Source: an uncultured Lewinella sp. (lineage in GTDB: Bacteria > Bacteroidota > Bacteroidia > Chitinophagales > Saprospiraceae). Taken from it: a stretch of 64,000 bases of DNA. The notes beneath the pieces are model-generated. The model did no database searches. It saw nothing but the letters and a program-made list of their open reading frames with translations, and was not told where the DNA came from. The position numbers were made by a program, and so were the translations under genes. Below are positions 1 to 8,237 of the stretch, piece by piece; position 1 is the stretch's first letter; each line of letters starts with the position of its first letter. Location of the stretch: positions 62,001 through 126,000 of the forward strand of contig CALMYQ010000092.1 of assembly GCA_937873655.1 (NCBI GenBank). The letters are read 5' to 3'.

Positions 1-2052
1 GCGATGAGCCAATCGACCAGGGGGTCAATGGGGTCTCAACTCTTGTTGGGCAAGGTCGGCAAGACTAAGATCGACCGGATGCAATTCGAGCGCATTTACG
101 GCGTGCTTTACAGCTCTGGTGATCCGTATCAGAACCGCAACGCTTTGTGGAACTGGTATGTGGAAGACGCCATTTTGCAACAAGAAGCGGATGCGCTGGG
201 GATCGGCGTCAGCAACGCGGAAGTGGTTGACCTTGAGTTTGGCCCAAATCCCAGCCCGATTATCGTTCAGCGTTTTCCGGATCAAAATATTCCGGGGACG
301 GTCAACAGGGACCAACTCAATATGTTCAAGTCTCTGATCGAAAACCCGCAACAACTGCAACAGGCCATCAGCACCGGCCAGTTGGGTGCGAGCTTCCCGG
401 ACTTCTGGAAGCACCAGGAGAAAGAAATCGTCAAAAGCCGCCTTCAAACCAAAATAGCCAACCTGGTATCCAAGGCCATGTATACGCCCAACTGGATGGC
501 CGAAATGCTGTTTGCGGAACAAAATCAACCGGTAGACTTTTCCTATGTAAAGGTCGGTTACGGTGACATTGACAATACGGATGTTACCCTTGAAGATAAG
601 GATTATCAAAGCTATATCGCCGAAAACGAAGCCAAGCTGCGGAAAGAAGAAGAAACACGCATTGTAAAATACGTTTCTTTTGATGTTGTTCCTACTCCTG
701 CGGACTCCGCAGACCTGAAGAAGCGCATCGCTGAACTGATTCCGGGACTGGAGCAAGCGGCTCCCAGTGAGGACTCCTCTTTTGTTTTGCGGAACAAAGG
801 GGTGATTACCGGGATGTATATGAAAAAGGATGACCTTGCCGGCATGACCATTGCCGATACGGTTTTCAAAATGTCGGCCGGCCAGGTTTACGGCCCATAT
901 CTCGACAACGGAGCATATCAGGCTGTAAAGGTTCGCGACCGGGTGATGATGGCTGATTCGGCTGATTCCCGCCATATCCTGATCCAGGCATCTACGCCGG
1001 CTCAGTTCAAAACCGCGGAAAAACGGATCGACAGCCTCCGGAACGTGCTGGCGTCCGGTGCAGCCTCCTTCGATTCGCTGGCCATTAAATTCAGCCAGGA
1101 CCAGGGCAGCGCGGCCAAAGGCGGGAAATATGAGAATACCGCACCCAATACTTTTGTACCGCAGTACAACAGGGTGCTTTTCATAACGGGTGAGATCGGC
1201 AAGATCTACAAAGTGAAAACCGATTACGGCTGGCACCTGATAGAAGTCCTTCGCCGGAGCGCCAGCAAGAGTGAAAGGGTGGATCTGGCTTTCCTTTCGG
1301 AAGAAATCATCCCCTCCAGGGAAACGGAAAACGCCGTTTATCAGGAAGCGACTGCTTTTCAATCCGATAACCAGAGCCTGGATGCCATGACAAAAGCCGC
1401 AGTGGCGGAAGGTCTTCGTGTGGAAACCTCTCCGGCGCTGGAAAAGGTTGCCAGCACCATCGGCACCCTTGGGTCGGGAGAAGAATCAAGAGAGATTGTC
1501 AAATGGGCATTCGGCGCCGGCGTCGGCGATGTTTCGCCCAAAGTGTATACCTATAAGGATCCTGCCGGGTTCTTTGACGGCAAATATGTCGTTGCAGCGC
1601 TTTCCGCTATTCAGAAGGCCGGGCTTCCGAGCGTGGCCTCTGCCAAGGAAGAACTGGAACAGGCTGTGATTACCTGGAAAAAAGGCCAGATGATCAGCGC
1701 CAATTTGAAAGGCAAAGACCTTGCGGCCGCTGCGAGCGAATATAAAGTCGCGATTGATACAGCCAGAAATGTCAACTTCGTTCAGGGCGATATTCCGAAC
1801 CTGGGGCGCGAACCGGCAGTTGTCGGCGCAGCCTTCCATCTTCAACCCAACCAGACCTCCGGCCCCGTTATCGGAGAAGGCGGTGTGGTATTGGTACAAT
1901 TGCTGAGCAAGCCCGAAATTCCCGCTGCGACCAACCTGCCGTTGATGCGCCAGCTTCAGAATACGTCCCTGCGTTCGCAGGTGAATGCGCGACTGATGAC
2001 GGCAATTAAGAAGCAGGAGAAAATCGTAGACCGAAGAGCGATGTTCTATTAA
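1..2052 (+). CDS. PpiD/SurA-like peptidylprolyl isomerase, 5'-truncated by window edge
   Basis: Periplasmic peptidylprolyl cis-trans isomerase and chaperone of the PpiD type, which helps secreted and outer-membrane proteins fold. At least 682 residues are visible. The region upstream of about residue 320 looks like the SurA_N/PpiD substrate-binding helical part (repeated KTKIDRMQFER and QEADALGIGVSNAEV style segments). A rotamase (PPIC) domain at about residues 320-418 starts with DSRHILIQA and has FSQDQGSAAKGG and YGWHLIEV. The rest looks like a second degenerate parvulin-like domain. PpiD proteins normally begin with a transmembrane anchor. None is present after the first visible ATG, and the frame is open to base 1, so the start and anchor lie upstream of the window. 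Function is confident, the true start is not visible. Confidence 0.88.
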   Translation, partial: AMSQSTRGSMGSQLLLGKVGKTKIDRMQFERIYGVLYSSGDPYQNRNALWNWYVEDAILQQEADALGIGVSNAEVVDLEFGPNPSPIIVQRFPDQNIPGTVNRDQLNMFKSLIENPQQLQQAISTGQLGASFPDFWKHQEKEIVKSRLQTKIANLVSKAMYTPNWMAEMLFAEQNQPVDFSYVKVGYGDIDNTDVTLEDKDYQSYIAENEAKLRKEEETRIVKYVSFDVVPTPADSADLKKRIAELIPGLEQAAPSEDSSFVLRNKGVITGMYMKKDDLAGMTIADTVFKMSAGQVYGPYLDNGAYQAVKVRDRVMMADSADSRHILIQASTPAQFKTAEKRIDSLRNVLASGAASFDSLAIKFSQDQGSAAKGGKYENTAPNTFVPQYNRVLFITGEIGKIYKVKTDYGWHLIEVLRRSASKSERVDLAFLSEEIIPSRETENAVYQEATAFQSDNQSLDAMTKAAVAEGLRVETSPALEKVASTIGTLGSGEESREIVKWAFGAGVGDVSPKVYTYKDPAGFFDGKYVVAALSAIQKAGLPSVASAKEELEQAVITWKKGQMISANLKGKDLAAAASEYKVAIDTARNVNFVQGDIPNLGREPAVVGAAFHLQPNQTSGPVIGEGGVVLVQLLSKPEIPAATNLPLMRQLQNTSLRSQVNARLMTAIKKQEKIVDRRAMFY

Positions 2053-2077
2053 TCATAATCTGCTTTTGCGGGCAGCC

Positions 2078-2117
2078 TGAAATGGGTTGGGAAGCATCGG
2101 TTTCTCAACCCATTTCA
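2078..2117 (+). terminator. Hairpin terminator after the PPIase gene
   Basis: A perfect 12-bp stem (TGAAATGGGTTG paired with CAACCCATTTCA) with a 16-nt loop lies 25 bp after the stop codon. It is followed by AATTTGTTG rather than a pure T-run, so it is a probable but not textbook intrinsic terminator. Confidence 0.6.
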
Positions 2118-2215
2118 ATTTGTTGAAAGGAGCCCCCGAGCCTTGGTCGGAAAGAATTTTTTAACCATCTTTGGGCCGGAAAACCGCAAGGACCAAACAT
2201 AAAATACACATTAAA

Positions 2216-2338
2216 ATGTCAGAAGTTACCAACGCCGGAAAAAAAGGCTACTGCCTGATGTATTTTTTAATAGCTCTTTTCTTGTTCATCATTCTTTGGA
2301 CAGCTATTTACAAATATAATTTCCGGTTTTTGCAATAG
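2216..2338 (+). CDS. Small single-pass membrane protein (40 aa)
   Basis: An open frame of 40 codons starts ATG at 2216 and ends TAG at 2336-2338. The product begins MSEVTNAGKKGYCLMYF, continues with an uninterrupted hydrophobic helix (residues about 14-32, including LIALFLFIILWTAIY), and ends in a short basic/aromatic tail (KYNFRFLQ). This is the layout of a one-helix inner-membrane small protein with the N-terminus probably cytoplasmic. It sits alone between the PPIase terminator and the convergent MerR-type gene. No family is recognised and no strong ribosome-binding site is seen, which is normal in Bacteroidota. It could still be a chance reading frame. Confidence 0.45.
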   Translation: MSEVTNAGKKGYCLMYFLIALFLFIILWTAIYKYNFRFLQ

Positions 2339-2411
2339 ATCAACAGCCCTGAACCATTGCAGGAAAGTCCCCTTTCCCAATGCGATGTACCGACAGGGGC
2401 AACGATATTAT

Positions 2412-3299
2412 CTAAGAGGAGATCGAAGCCAGGAAATCCAGGGTTTGGTCCAGGCTCTTCAGGATATGGACGTTATCTTTGGAAGAGACGTTTTGAGCCA
2501 CAACCTGGTATCCGGTGATCAGCAACTCGCAGTCAGGCAAAATATCTTTCAGCCGATCAATATACCTTTGTGCCGGCTCCCGGGCAAAAGTTTCCGAAAT
2601 CATCGTAAAAATATAAGCAGGCTTGTGGATCCGGCAGGCATCAAGCAGGTCGGTCAAAGAGATGTCCTGCCCAATGTAGATTACCTGTTTTTTTCTGGCC
2701 TTGAGCAGGTAGTGCATAAACAACAGGCTTAATTCCTGTTTTTCTCCTTCAGGCAGATAAAGCATAAACTTGTTGGCATTGCCACCCTGAACGAGGGGCT
2801 CCCGATCGATTGCCGCGATCACTTTTTGCCGGATCAAAAAGCTGATGAAATTCTCTTGTACCGGATCAATCGACCCTGTAAGCCAGAGTACGCTCAAGCG
2901 GTCCAGAAACGGATAAATGACCTCAAGCATGGTCCGTTCGAAGCCTATCCGCCGGGTGTTGAAGGTGATGATCCTGTCAAATTTATATTCATCCATTTCC
3001 ATCATGGCCAGGGTCAGTGCATCAATCTGAGCATCTTCCCGGACATCCAGGTTTGAAATTTTCGAAACCTGCTCTTCCACTTCCTGCGGACTCATGGAAG
3101 CGATCTTTGAGATCTTGATGCCGCTCTTATTCAGCAAGGCTACATTCAGGACGTATTTCAGGTCGTCGTCTTCATAATACCGGATATTGGTATCGGTGCG
3201 TTGCGGGGTGATCAATCCGTAACGCTGTTCCCATATCCGTAGGGTGTGGGCCTTGATCCCTGATAGTTTTTCCAGATCCTTTATAGAATAAACGGCCAC
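2412..3299 (-). CDS. MerR-family regulator with CarH/LitR-like B12-binding fold
   Basis: DNA-binding transcriptional regulator related to the cobalamin-dependent photoreceptor repressors CarH/LitR. Residues 1-70 are a MerR winged helix (YSIKDLEKLSGIKAHTLRIWEQRYGL). Residues about 90-165 correspond to the helical cap of the B12 module. Residues about 175-290 look like the Rossmann B12-binding domain (FMLYLPEGE, KKQVIYIGQDISLTDLL). In CarH/LitR the cap carries W-x9-E-H and the Rossmann part E-x-H-x-x-G. Here the equivalents are W139-x9-E149-N150 and E186-K-Q188-E-L-S191, so both histidines and the glycine are replaced. That suggests it works without base-off B12. The usual carotenoid genes are not adjacent. 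The nearest neighbour, the ROK kinase, is also leftward but 134 bp away. Confidence 0.85.
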   Translation of the reverse strand: MAVYSIKDLEKLSGIKAHTLRIWEQRYGLITPQRTDTNIRYYEDDDLKYVLNVALLNKSGIKISKIASMSPQEVEEQVSKISNLDVREDAQIDALTLAMMEMDEYKFDRIITFNTRRIGFERTMLEVIYPFLDRLSVLWLTGSIDPVQENFISFLIRQKVIAAIDREPLVQGGNANKFMLYLPEGEKQELSLLFMHYLLKARKKQVIYIGQDISLTDLLDACRIHKPAYIFTMISETFAREPAQRYIDRLKDILPDCELLITGYQVVAQNVSSKDNVHILKSLDQTLDFLASISS

Positions 3300-3433
3300 A
3301 GTTTTATGTATTTAAAGCGCAGGATTATCTTTTACATTCGGAATAATAGAAACCCGGCAAAGGGTCACTTGCCTGAAAATCAAAAAACTAACATTAAGAC
3401 ACTGAAAATGTTTAGGGAAAGGATTTTATTTTC

Positions 3434-4390
3434 TCACAAATGCTGCCAGGCCAGCGCGGCAGCTCCCAAAACCGCGTCATGAGCGCCGCCGACTGATGAC
3501 AGCAATAACCGGACCTTGCCTCTGAATGCCGGAAAAAGCCGCGCGTCCATGGATTCCTGCGTTGGAACGAGCAGAAGGTCTCTGGCATGTGTCAGGCCTC
3601 CGGTAAGAATGACCGCTTCAGGGTTGAAATAAGCCACCAGGTCGGCCAGTTTGGTGCCGAGTATATTGCCGGTATAGGTAAACGCTTCCTTGGCAATGGG
3701 GTCTCCGTCCAGTGCGGCCTGGGCGATCATTTCTCCATCGAGTTCGTGATAATTATAACCCCGGAGTATGCTGTCCACCTTGCGGTCGGCCATCAGCTTG
3801 AATACGGTACGTTTGATGCCGGTTACGGAAACGTAAGTCTCCAGGCACCCTGAAAGCCCGCAGTTGCAGTTACGGCCGTCGGGGCGTACGTTGACATGAC
3901 CCATTTCGCCGGCAAGGCCGTCCTGGCCCAGAAGCAGTTTGCGGTCGACCACGATACCGCTGCCAAGTCCGGTACCCAGGGTAAGTACGGCGAAGTTTTT
4001 CATTTCACGGGCTATGCCGAAAACCATTTCGCCCAATGCGGCAACATTTGCATCGTTGGTCGCGACAACGGGCAGGTTCAGTTTTTCGTGGATGGCCGGC
4101 GCCAGCGGCGTGATCTCGCCCCAACTGAAGTTATGGGCGCGTTCCATATTGCCGGTATAAAAATTTACGTTAGGCGCCCCGATCCCGACACCTTTGATTG
4201 AGATCTGATCCTTGAAGGGGCCGGAAATCCGGTTAAAGACGATGGAAAGGTGTTCCAGAAAAATGGGAAACTCCTCCTTCGCGTGCGTGTTGAAGCGCTC
4301 AAATGCCAGGACTTTGCCGTTTCTGTCCACAAGCCCTGCTTTGGTATTGGTTCCGCCCAGGTCAATGCCTAAGACAACTTCTTGGTTCAT
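3434..4390 (-). CDS. ROK-family sugar kinase (glucokinase-like)
   Basis: ATP-dependent sugar kinase, probably glucokinase-like, phosphorylating a hexose in the cytoplasm. The N-terminus has the phosphate-binding loop GIDLGGTNTKAG. The middle has ATNDANVAALGE and TLGTGLGSGIV. The ROK zinc motif is CNCGLSGCLE, preceded by GHVNVRPDGR with the zinc-ligand and sugar-contact histidine. An ATG six codons upstream (4408) is possible, but MNQEVVLGIDLGG at 4390 gives the usual ROK N-terminus, about 318 aa, the normal family length. There is no HTH domain, so it is an enzyme rather than a ROK repressor. A -7-like box and a palindrome lie directly upstream. Substrate is inferred from family only. Confidence 0.92.
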   Translation of the reverse strand: MNQEVVLGIDLGGTNTKAGLVDRNGKVLAFERFNTHAKEEFPIFLEHLSIVFNRISGPFKDQISIKGVGIGAPNVNFYTGNMERAHNFSWGEITPLAPAIHEKLNLPVVATNDANVAALGEMVFGIAREMKNFAVLTLGTGLGSGIVVDRKLLLGQDGLAGEMGHVNVRPDGRNCNCGLSGCLETYVSVTGIKRTVFKLMADRKVDSILRGYNYHELDGEMIAQAALDGDPIAKEAFTYTGNILGTKLADLVAYFNPEAVILTGGLTHARDLLLVPTQESMDARLFPAFRGKVRLLLSSVGGAHDAVLGAAALAWQHL

Positions 4391-4415
4391 AGATCTTGAT
4401 TTGCGCAAATTGAGG

Positions 4416-4423
4416 CAAAAATA
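4416..4423 (-). promoter_or_regulatory. -7-like promoter box of the ROK kinase
   Basis: Reading leftward, TATTTTTG matches the Bacteroidota -7 consensus TAnnTTTG. It lies 26 bp upstream of the chosen ATG of the kinase. No clear -33 TTG was assigned. Confidence 0.4.
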
Positions 4424-4442
4424 CCTATACTTTTGAGGTATT
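4420..4442. promoter_or_regulatory. Candidate operator palindrome upstream of ROK kinase
   Basis: Perfect inverted repeat AATACCT-N9-AGGTATT overlapping the kinase's -7-like box. A further AGGTAT half-site lies at 4465-4470. The position between two divergent genes fits a repressor site, and the regulator is unknown. Confidence 0.4.
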
Positions 4443-4490
4443 CTTTTTTCGGAGATACAAATTCAGGTATAAAAATAGGCTAATCCAAAC

Positions 4491-4498
4491 TAAATTTG
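4491..4498 (+). promoter_or_regulatory. -7-like promoter box for the 115-aa hypothetical gene
   Basis: TAAATTTG matches TAnnTTTG and lies 50 bp upstream of the ATG at 4549. No convincing -33 TTG was seen at the usual distance. Confidence 0.35.
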
Positions 4499-4548
4499 TT
4501 AATTCGTAATCCGAACCAAGATTTCCTGAACAATAAGATCCGCCCGGC

Positions 4549-4896
4549 ATGGCTCTTTCCAATCAGCACTTCAGCTATATCTCCACACTTGTTGACCAAT
4601 TGGAACAAGGCGATAATTTTAGCGTTGACCTGGAAACATTCAGAAAATACTCCGAGGAATTGAGGGCGGCACTGTATCGGCTGACGGATCATCCGGATGT
4701 TTTAAGGCGGTTGAACAGCATCCAACGGATCGAACCGCTGGAAGAAAGCCAGGGGATCTGGGGATCCATCTTACCCAAATCCTCGTTCGGCATGTACGAT
4801 AAATTCAAAAAAAAGGAACATATCATGGAACAGGTCCGGGAAATTGCTTCCACCTTTTCTTCCATTCAGTTCATCCTTCAGAACGACCTCTCCTGA
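4549..4896 (+). CDS. Hypothetical protein (115 aa)
   Basis: Family not recognised. The product is a soluble, mostly helical, acidic protein without a signal peptide or membrane segment. The first half (FSYISTLVDQLEQGD, LETFRKYSEELRAALYRL) reads like two amphipathic helices. The tail is YDKFKKKEHIMEQVREIASTFSSIQFILQND. It stands 32 bp before the amidohydrolase gene on the same strand and could be co-transcribed with it. A -7-like box lies upstream. The regular helix pattern and normal codon use support a real gene. Confidence 0.7.
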   Translation: MALSNQHFSYISTLVDQLEQGDNFSVDLETFRKYSEELRAALYRLTDHPDVLRRLNSIQRIEPLEESQGIWGSILPKSSFGMYDKFKKKEHIMEQVREIASTFSSIQFILQNDLS

Positions 4897-4928
4897 ATCA
4901 TTTGTAACCAAGTTCAAAAAAATTAAAA

Positions 4929-6041
4929 ATGAGAATTCCCGCACTGACCGTTCTGCTTGGCAGTATGGTGACAATTGCCCTTGGCCAATCGGGTTATCAG
5001 ATCGACTCTTCCCTCATCATGGATTTCGAAAGGTACGACCCGCCTTCCACGCTCGTGGTGCCGGAACACCCGAAAACCAGGGCAAAATTCCCGTTTATTG
5101 ACGTGCACAGCCACCATTTCCGGATGGCTCAGCAGGACTTGGGCAAGCTGGTCTCGGAAATGGATGAAATGAACATGGGCATTATTGTCAATCTGAGCGG
5201 GCAAGGCGGACATGCGCTCAAAGCGATGTTTGATAATGTGGATAAATACGGCAAACAAAAGCGTATCGCCATTTTTACCAATTTAGAATTCCGGAGCATA
5301 GACGAGCCCGATTGGGCTGAAAACACCCTCAAACAACTGGAATACGACGTGAGCATCGGCGCCTGCGGCCTGAAAATCTACAAGAACCAGGGGATGTTTC
5401 ACAATGATAAGAACGGCAACAGGATTGCCATCAACGACCCCCGTCTGGACCCGGTGTGGGACAAATGCGGTGAACTGGGCATCCCGGTGATCATCCATGC
5501 CGCCGACCCCAAATCGTTCTGGGACCCCCAGGACGAAAACAATGAGCGGTGGCTGGAGTTGAAACTGCGCCCCGGCCGGAAAAGAGCCGACGACGATCCC
5601 GCGCCCTGGGCAACCATCATCGCCGAACAACACGATGTTTTCCGCAAACACCCCAAAACCACCTTCATCAATGCCCACCTGGGATGGTTTGGAAATAACC
5701 TGGAAAAACTCGGGCAACTCCTGGATGAAATGCCGAATATGTACGTGGAAATCGGAGCTGTTATTGCTGAACTGGGCCGGCAGCCGCGCAGTGCCAACCG
5801 GTTTTTTCAAAAATACCAGGACCGGGTGTTATTCGGCAAAGATTCTTATGTGCCGGAAGAATACAATACCTATTTCCGGGTGTTGGAAACGGATGACGAA
5901 TATTTTCCGTACTACAAACGCTACCATGCTTTCTGGAAAATGTACGGCCTGAACCTGCCGGATGAGATATTGAAAAAACTGTATTACAAGAATGCGCTAA
6001 AGATCATTCCGGGCCTTGACAAAAGCCTGTTTCCGGAATAA
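4929..6041 (+). CDS. Secreted amidohydrolase (Amidohydro_2-type metal-dependent hydrolase)
   Basis: A TIM-barrel metal-dependent hydrolase of the amidohydrolase superfamily, exported by a signal peptide (MRIPALTVLLGSMVTIALGQ). Metal-site features are visible in order: HSHH after strand 1 (FIDVHSHHF), PVIIHAADP in the middle, INAHLGW after it, and VLFGKDSY with the late barrel aspartate. The 370-aa length fits one barrel plus leader. The substrate cannot be read from sequence. Relatives include decarboxylases and lactonases as well as amidases. Its stop codon abuts the stop of the convergent mtaB gene with no spacer. Confidence 0.88.
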   Translation: MRIPALTVLLGSMVTIALGQSGYQIDSSLIMDFERYDPPSTLVVPEHPKTRAKFPFIDVHSHHFRMAQQDLGKLVSEMDEMNMGIIVNLSGQGGHALKAMFDNVDKYGKQKRIAIFTNLEFRSIDEPDWAENTLKQLEYDVSIGACGLKIYKNQGMFHNDKNGNRIAINDPRLDPVWDKCGELGIPVIIHAADPKSFWDPQDENNERWLELKLRPGRKRADDDPAPWATIIAEQHDVFRKHPKTTFINAHLGWFGNNLEKLGQLLDEMPNMYVEIGAVIAELGRQPRSANRFFQKYQDRVLFGKDSYVPEEYNTYFRVLETDDEYFPYYKRYHAFWKMYGLNLPDEILKKLYYKNALKIIPGLDKSLFPE

Positions 6042-7391
6042 TCAGGGGAGTACGGAGACCGGCGCTGGGCTTGCAGCAACATCGCCCTCGGGAAGAATCT
6101 CCTGCAATTCGACGAATTCAACCCGGTTGACCCAGGTATCCGGCCCGGCGCAATCTACCTTTATGTAATTGTCCGTAAACCCGGAGATCCTGCCGGCCAG
6201 TTTTCCGGATTCGAAAAGAACAGGACGGACCTGCCCCAGATTTTGCCGGTAAAAATGCCGCCGCTTCTTTTCACTCAGGATGGTCAGCATCTGATTTCGG
6301 CGGCGCCGGTCTTCCATGGGCACAACGCCGTCCATTTCAACCGCGGGGGTGTTCGGGCGCTCGGAATAGGTAAAGACGTGGAGGTAAGAAATATCCAGTT
6401 CGTTGATGAACCGGTAAGTTTCCAGAAAATCAGCTTCCGTTTCGCCCGGGAAGCCTACGATAACATCAACCCCGATACAGCAATGGGGCATCCGCGCCTT
6501 AATGCTTCTTACCCGTTCGGCATAGAGTTCCCGCTTATACCTGCGGCGCATCATGGCCAATTGCTTGTCATTGCCGGACTGGAGCGGCATATGGAAATGC
6601 GGTGCAAATCGTCGGGATTGGGCAACAAACTCAATGATCTCCTCGGTACAAAGATTGGGTTCGATTGAGGAGATCCGAAAACGCTCAATGCCTTGCACCT
6701 GATCGAGGGCTTTGATCAGGTCAATAAAAAGGGCCTCTTTTTTGGGCCTTATGCCTTCAATCACTTCCGTTCCGTTGCCGAAATCGCCGATGTTCACGCC
6801 GGTCAGGACAATTTCCTTAACGCCCAGCGATGCGATTTTTTCAGCGTTAGCCAAGGCGTGGTCTACGGTGTCGCTCCGGCTTTTGCCCCGGGCCATCGGG
6901 ATGGTGCAAAAGGTACATTTGTAGTCGCAGCCGTCCTGCACTTTGAGAAAGGACCGGGTGCGGTCGCCGAATGAAAAAGCGTCCGTGAACTGGCTGGCCT
7001 CGGATACGGCGCAGGCATGAACAGTTCCTTTGCCGGGCAATTTGACCAGATTGTCGATGAATTCAAGGATTCGGAATTTCTCAGCTGCCCCGAGGACGAG
7101 GGCTACGCCGGGGATGGCGGCAATTTCGACGGGTTTCAGTTGGGCATAACACCCGACCACGACCACAATTGCCTGCCGGTTGAAACGGAGGGCTTTCCGG
7201 ACAATATTCCTGCATTTCCGGTCAGCAAAATCCGTGACCGAGCAGGTATTGATCACATAAATATCCGCACCAGTCTCAAAAGGGACTTCCTGGTAGCCGG
7301 CGGCCTCAAACTGTCTGCCGATGGCGGATGTCTCCGAGTAATTGAGCTTACAACCCAAAGTGTAGAAAGCTACGGTGCGGGGTGTGGACAT
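6042..7391 (-). CDS. mtaB: tRNA (N6-threonylcarbamoyladenosine(37)-C2)-methylthiotransferase MtaB
   Basis: Radical-SAM enzyme that adds a methylthio group to t6A37 in tRNAs reading ANN codons. The N-terminal UPF0004 domain has the three auxiliary-cluster cysteines (TLGCKLN at Cys14, INTCSVT, VVGCYAQ). The radical-SAM CxxxCxxC is CDYKCTFC at about residues 154-161. The C-terminal TRAM-like part ends with GRISGFTDNYIKVD. The length of 449 aa is typical, and the variant GCKLN (not GCQMN) favours MtaB over MiaB or RimO. It converges with the amidohydrolase end to end and diverges from a lipoprotein gene across a 137-bp gap. Confidence 0.95.
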   Translation of the reverse strand: MSTPRTVAFYTLGCKLNYSETSAIGRQFEAAGYQEVPFETGADIYVINTCSVTDFADRKCRNIVRKALRFNRQAIVVVVGCYAQLKPVEIAAIPGVALVLGAAEKFRILEFIDNLVKLPGKGTVHACAVSEASQFTDAFSFGDRTRSFLKVQDGCDYKCTFCTIPMARGKSRSDTVDHALANAEKIASLGVKEIVLTGVNIGDFGNGTEVIEGIRPKKEALFIDLIKALDQVQGIERFRISSIEPNLCTEEIIEFVAQSRRFAPHFHMPLQSGNDKQLAMMRRRYKRELYAERVRSIKARMPHCCIGVDVIVGFPGETEADFLETYRFINELDISYLHVFTYSERPNTPAVEMDGVVPMEDRRRRNQMLTILSEKKRRHFYRQNLGQVRPVLFESGKLAGRISGFTDNYIKVDCAGPDTWVNRVEFVELQEILPEGDVAASPAPVSVLP

Positions 7392-7434
7392 ATTAACCTT
7401 TTTCGAAAATGCTAACGGTGTTAAAATCAGGGTG

Positions 7435-7442
7435 CAAAATTA
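7435..7442 (-). promoter_or_regulatory. -7-like promoter box of mtaB
   Basis: Reading leftward, TAATTTTG matches TAnnTTTG and lies 44 bp upstream of the mtaB ATG. Candidate TTG/TTTG -33 elements occur 16 and 23 bp further upstream. Confidence 0.45.
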
Positions 7443-7528
7443 CGAATTTTATCCAAATCAACCGCCAAAGAGGGCAGTAAAGGCAAGGGGTTCTTACCTT
7501 CGCGCGGTAGAAAAAAGAAATTATCGCC

Positions 7529-8221
7529 ATGTTTAACAGGTTGCTTATTTGTTGTTTGCTGGGATTGGTGTTTTTTCCGGGGTGCAGGAATGACCCTGAA
7601 AACCAGAAAGGTCGAAAGACGCTGTTCGCCGATCTTTTTGTGCGGTATTTTGAGGAGGACCAGTCGCTCAAAGCGCAGGCTGTTTTCTTTGAAGGCCAGA
7701 CGTTGGACGGCGCAGCGCCGTTTGAGCCCGCCGGAGGGGTTTCGTTTCAAGGCAGCGCTATGGAAAAAAAAGAGATCCCGGGCGCCGTTATTCGTTATGA
7801 GATCAACTGGAAATTGCCGTATTCCGACCGGTTTCCCTTCCGGTTCCAAACCAAGAGCGGTCAATGGCAGGAAGCCAATATGAGCATGTCGCCGTTGGCC
7901 GAATACCTGATTGCCGGAGACAAGGGGAGTAAAACCGGAGGCGTGACCATTATAGTCAAAGGAGCCGTGTTGAATGAGATAGAAAGCCTGGTGGTGATCC
8001 TGACGGATAAGAACAGAAAAAGCGCAGCGCATGAAATTACCGGACCGGTTGCCGCTAATGAGATCCTGGTGCCCGTAAATGTGCTGACCGGACTGGAGCC
8101 TGGCCGGTGTTCCGTCTATCTGGTCAAGAAGCGGCATGAAGTGCTGGAAAAAGAGGGCTTAACGGTATTTGCCGATCAGGAATATTATTCGGATGCAAAA
8201 GATTTTGAGCTGATGCCGTAA
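7529..8221 (+). CDS. Hypothetical lipoprotein (230 aa)
   Basis: Family not recognised. The N-terminus MFNRLLICCLLGLVFFPGC is a lipoprotein signal ending in the lipobox FFPGC, so the mature protein starts at Cys19 and is probably lipid-anchored in the periplasm or outer membrane. The body is beta-rich, alternating short strands such as AVIRYEINWKL, GGVTIIVKGAV and SLVVILTDK. That suggests one or two immunoglobulin-like or lipocalin-like sandwich domains. It faces mtaB divergently and converges on the next gene with a 16-bp gap. Confidence 0.75.
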   Translation: MFNRLLICCLLGLVFFPGCRNDPENQKGRKTLFADLFVRYFEEDQSLKAQAVFFEGQTLDGAAPFEPAGGVSFQGSAMEKKEIPGAVIRYEINWKLPYSDRFPFRFQTKSGQWQEANMSMSPLAEYLIAGDKGSKTGGVTIIVKGAVLNEIESLVVILTDKNRKSAAHEITGPVAANEILVPVNVLTGLEPGRCSVYLVKKRHEVLEKEGLTVFADQEYYSDAKDFELMP

Positions 8222-8237
8222 AGCGTGCAACCGCAGG

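Noticed and set aside
25..1362. 445-codon open frame on the minus strand over the PpiD-like gene
   Set aside because: Antisense to a gene with recognisable domains, no family features, low-complexity shadow.
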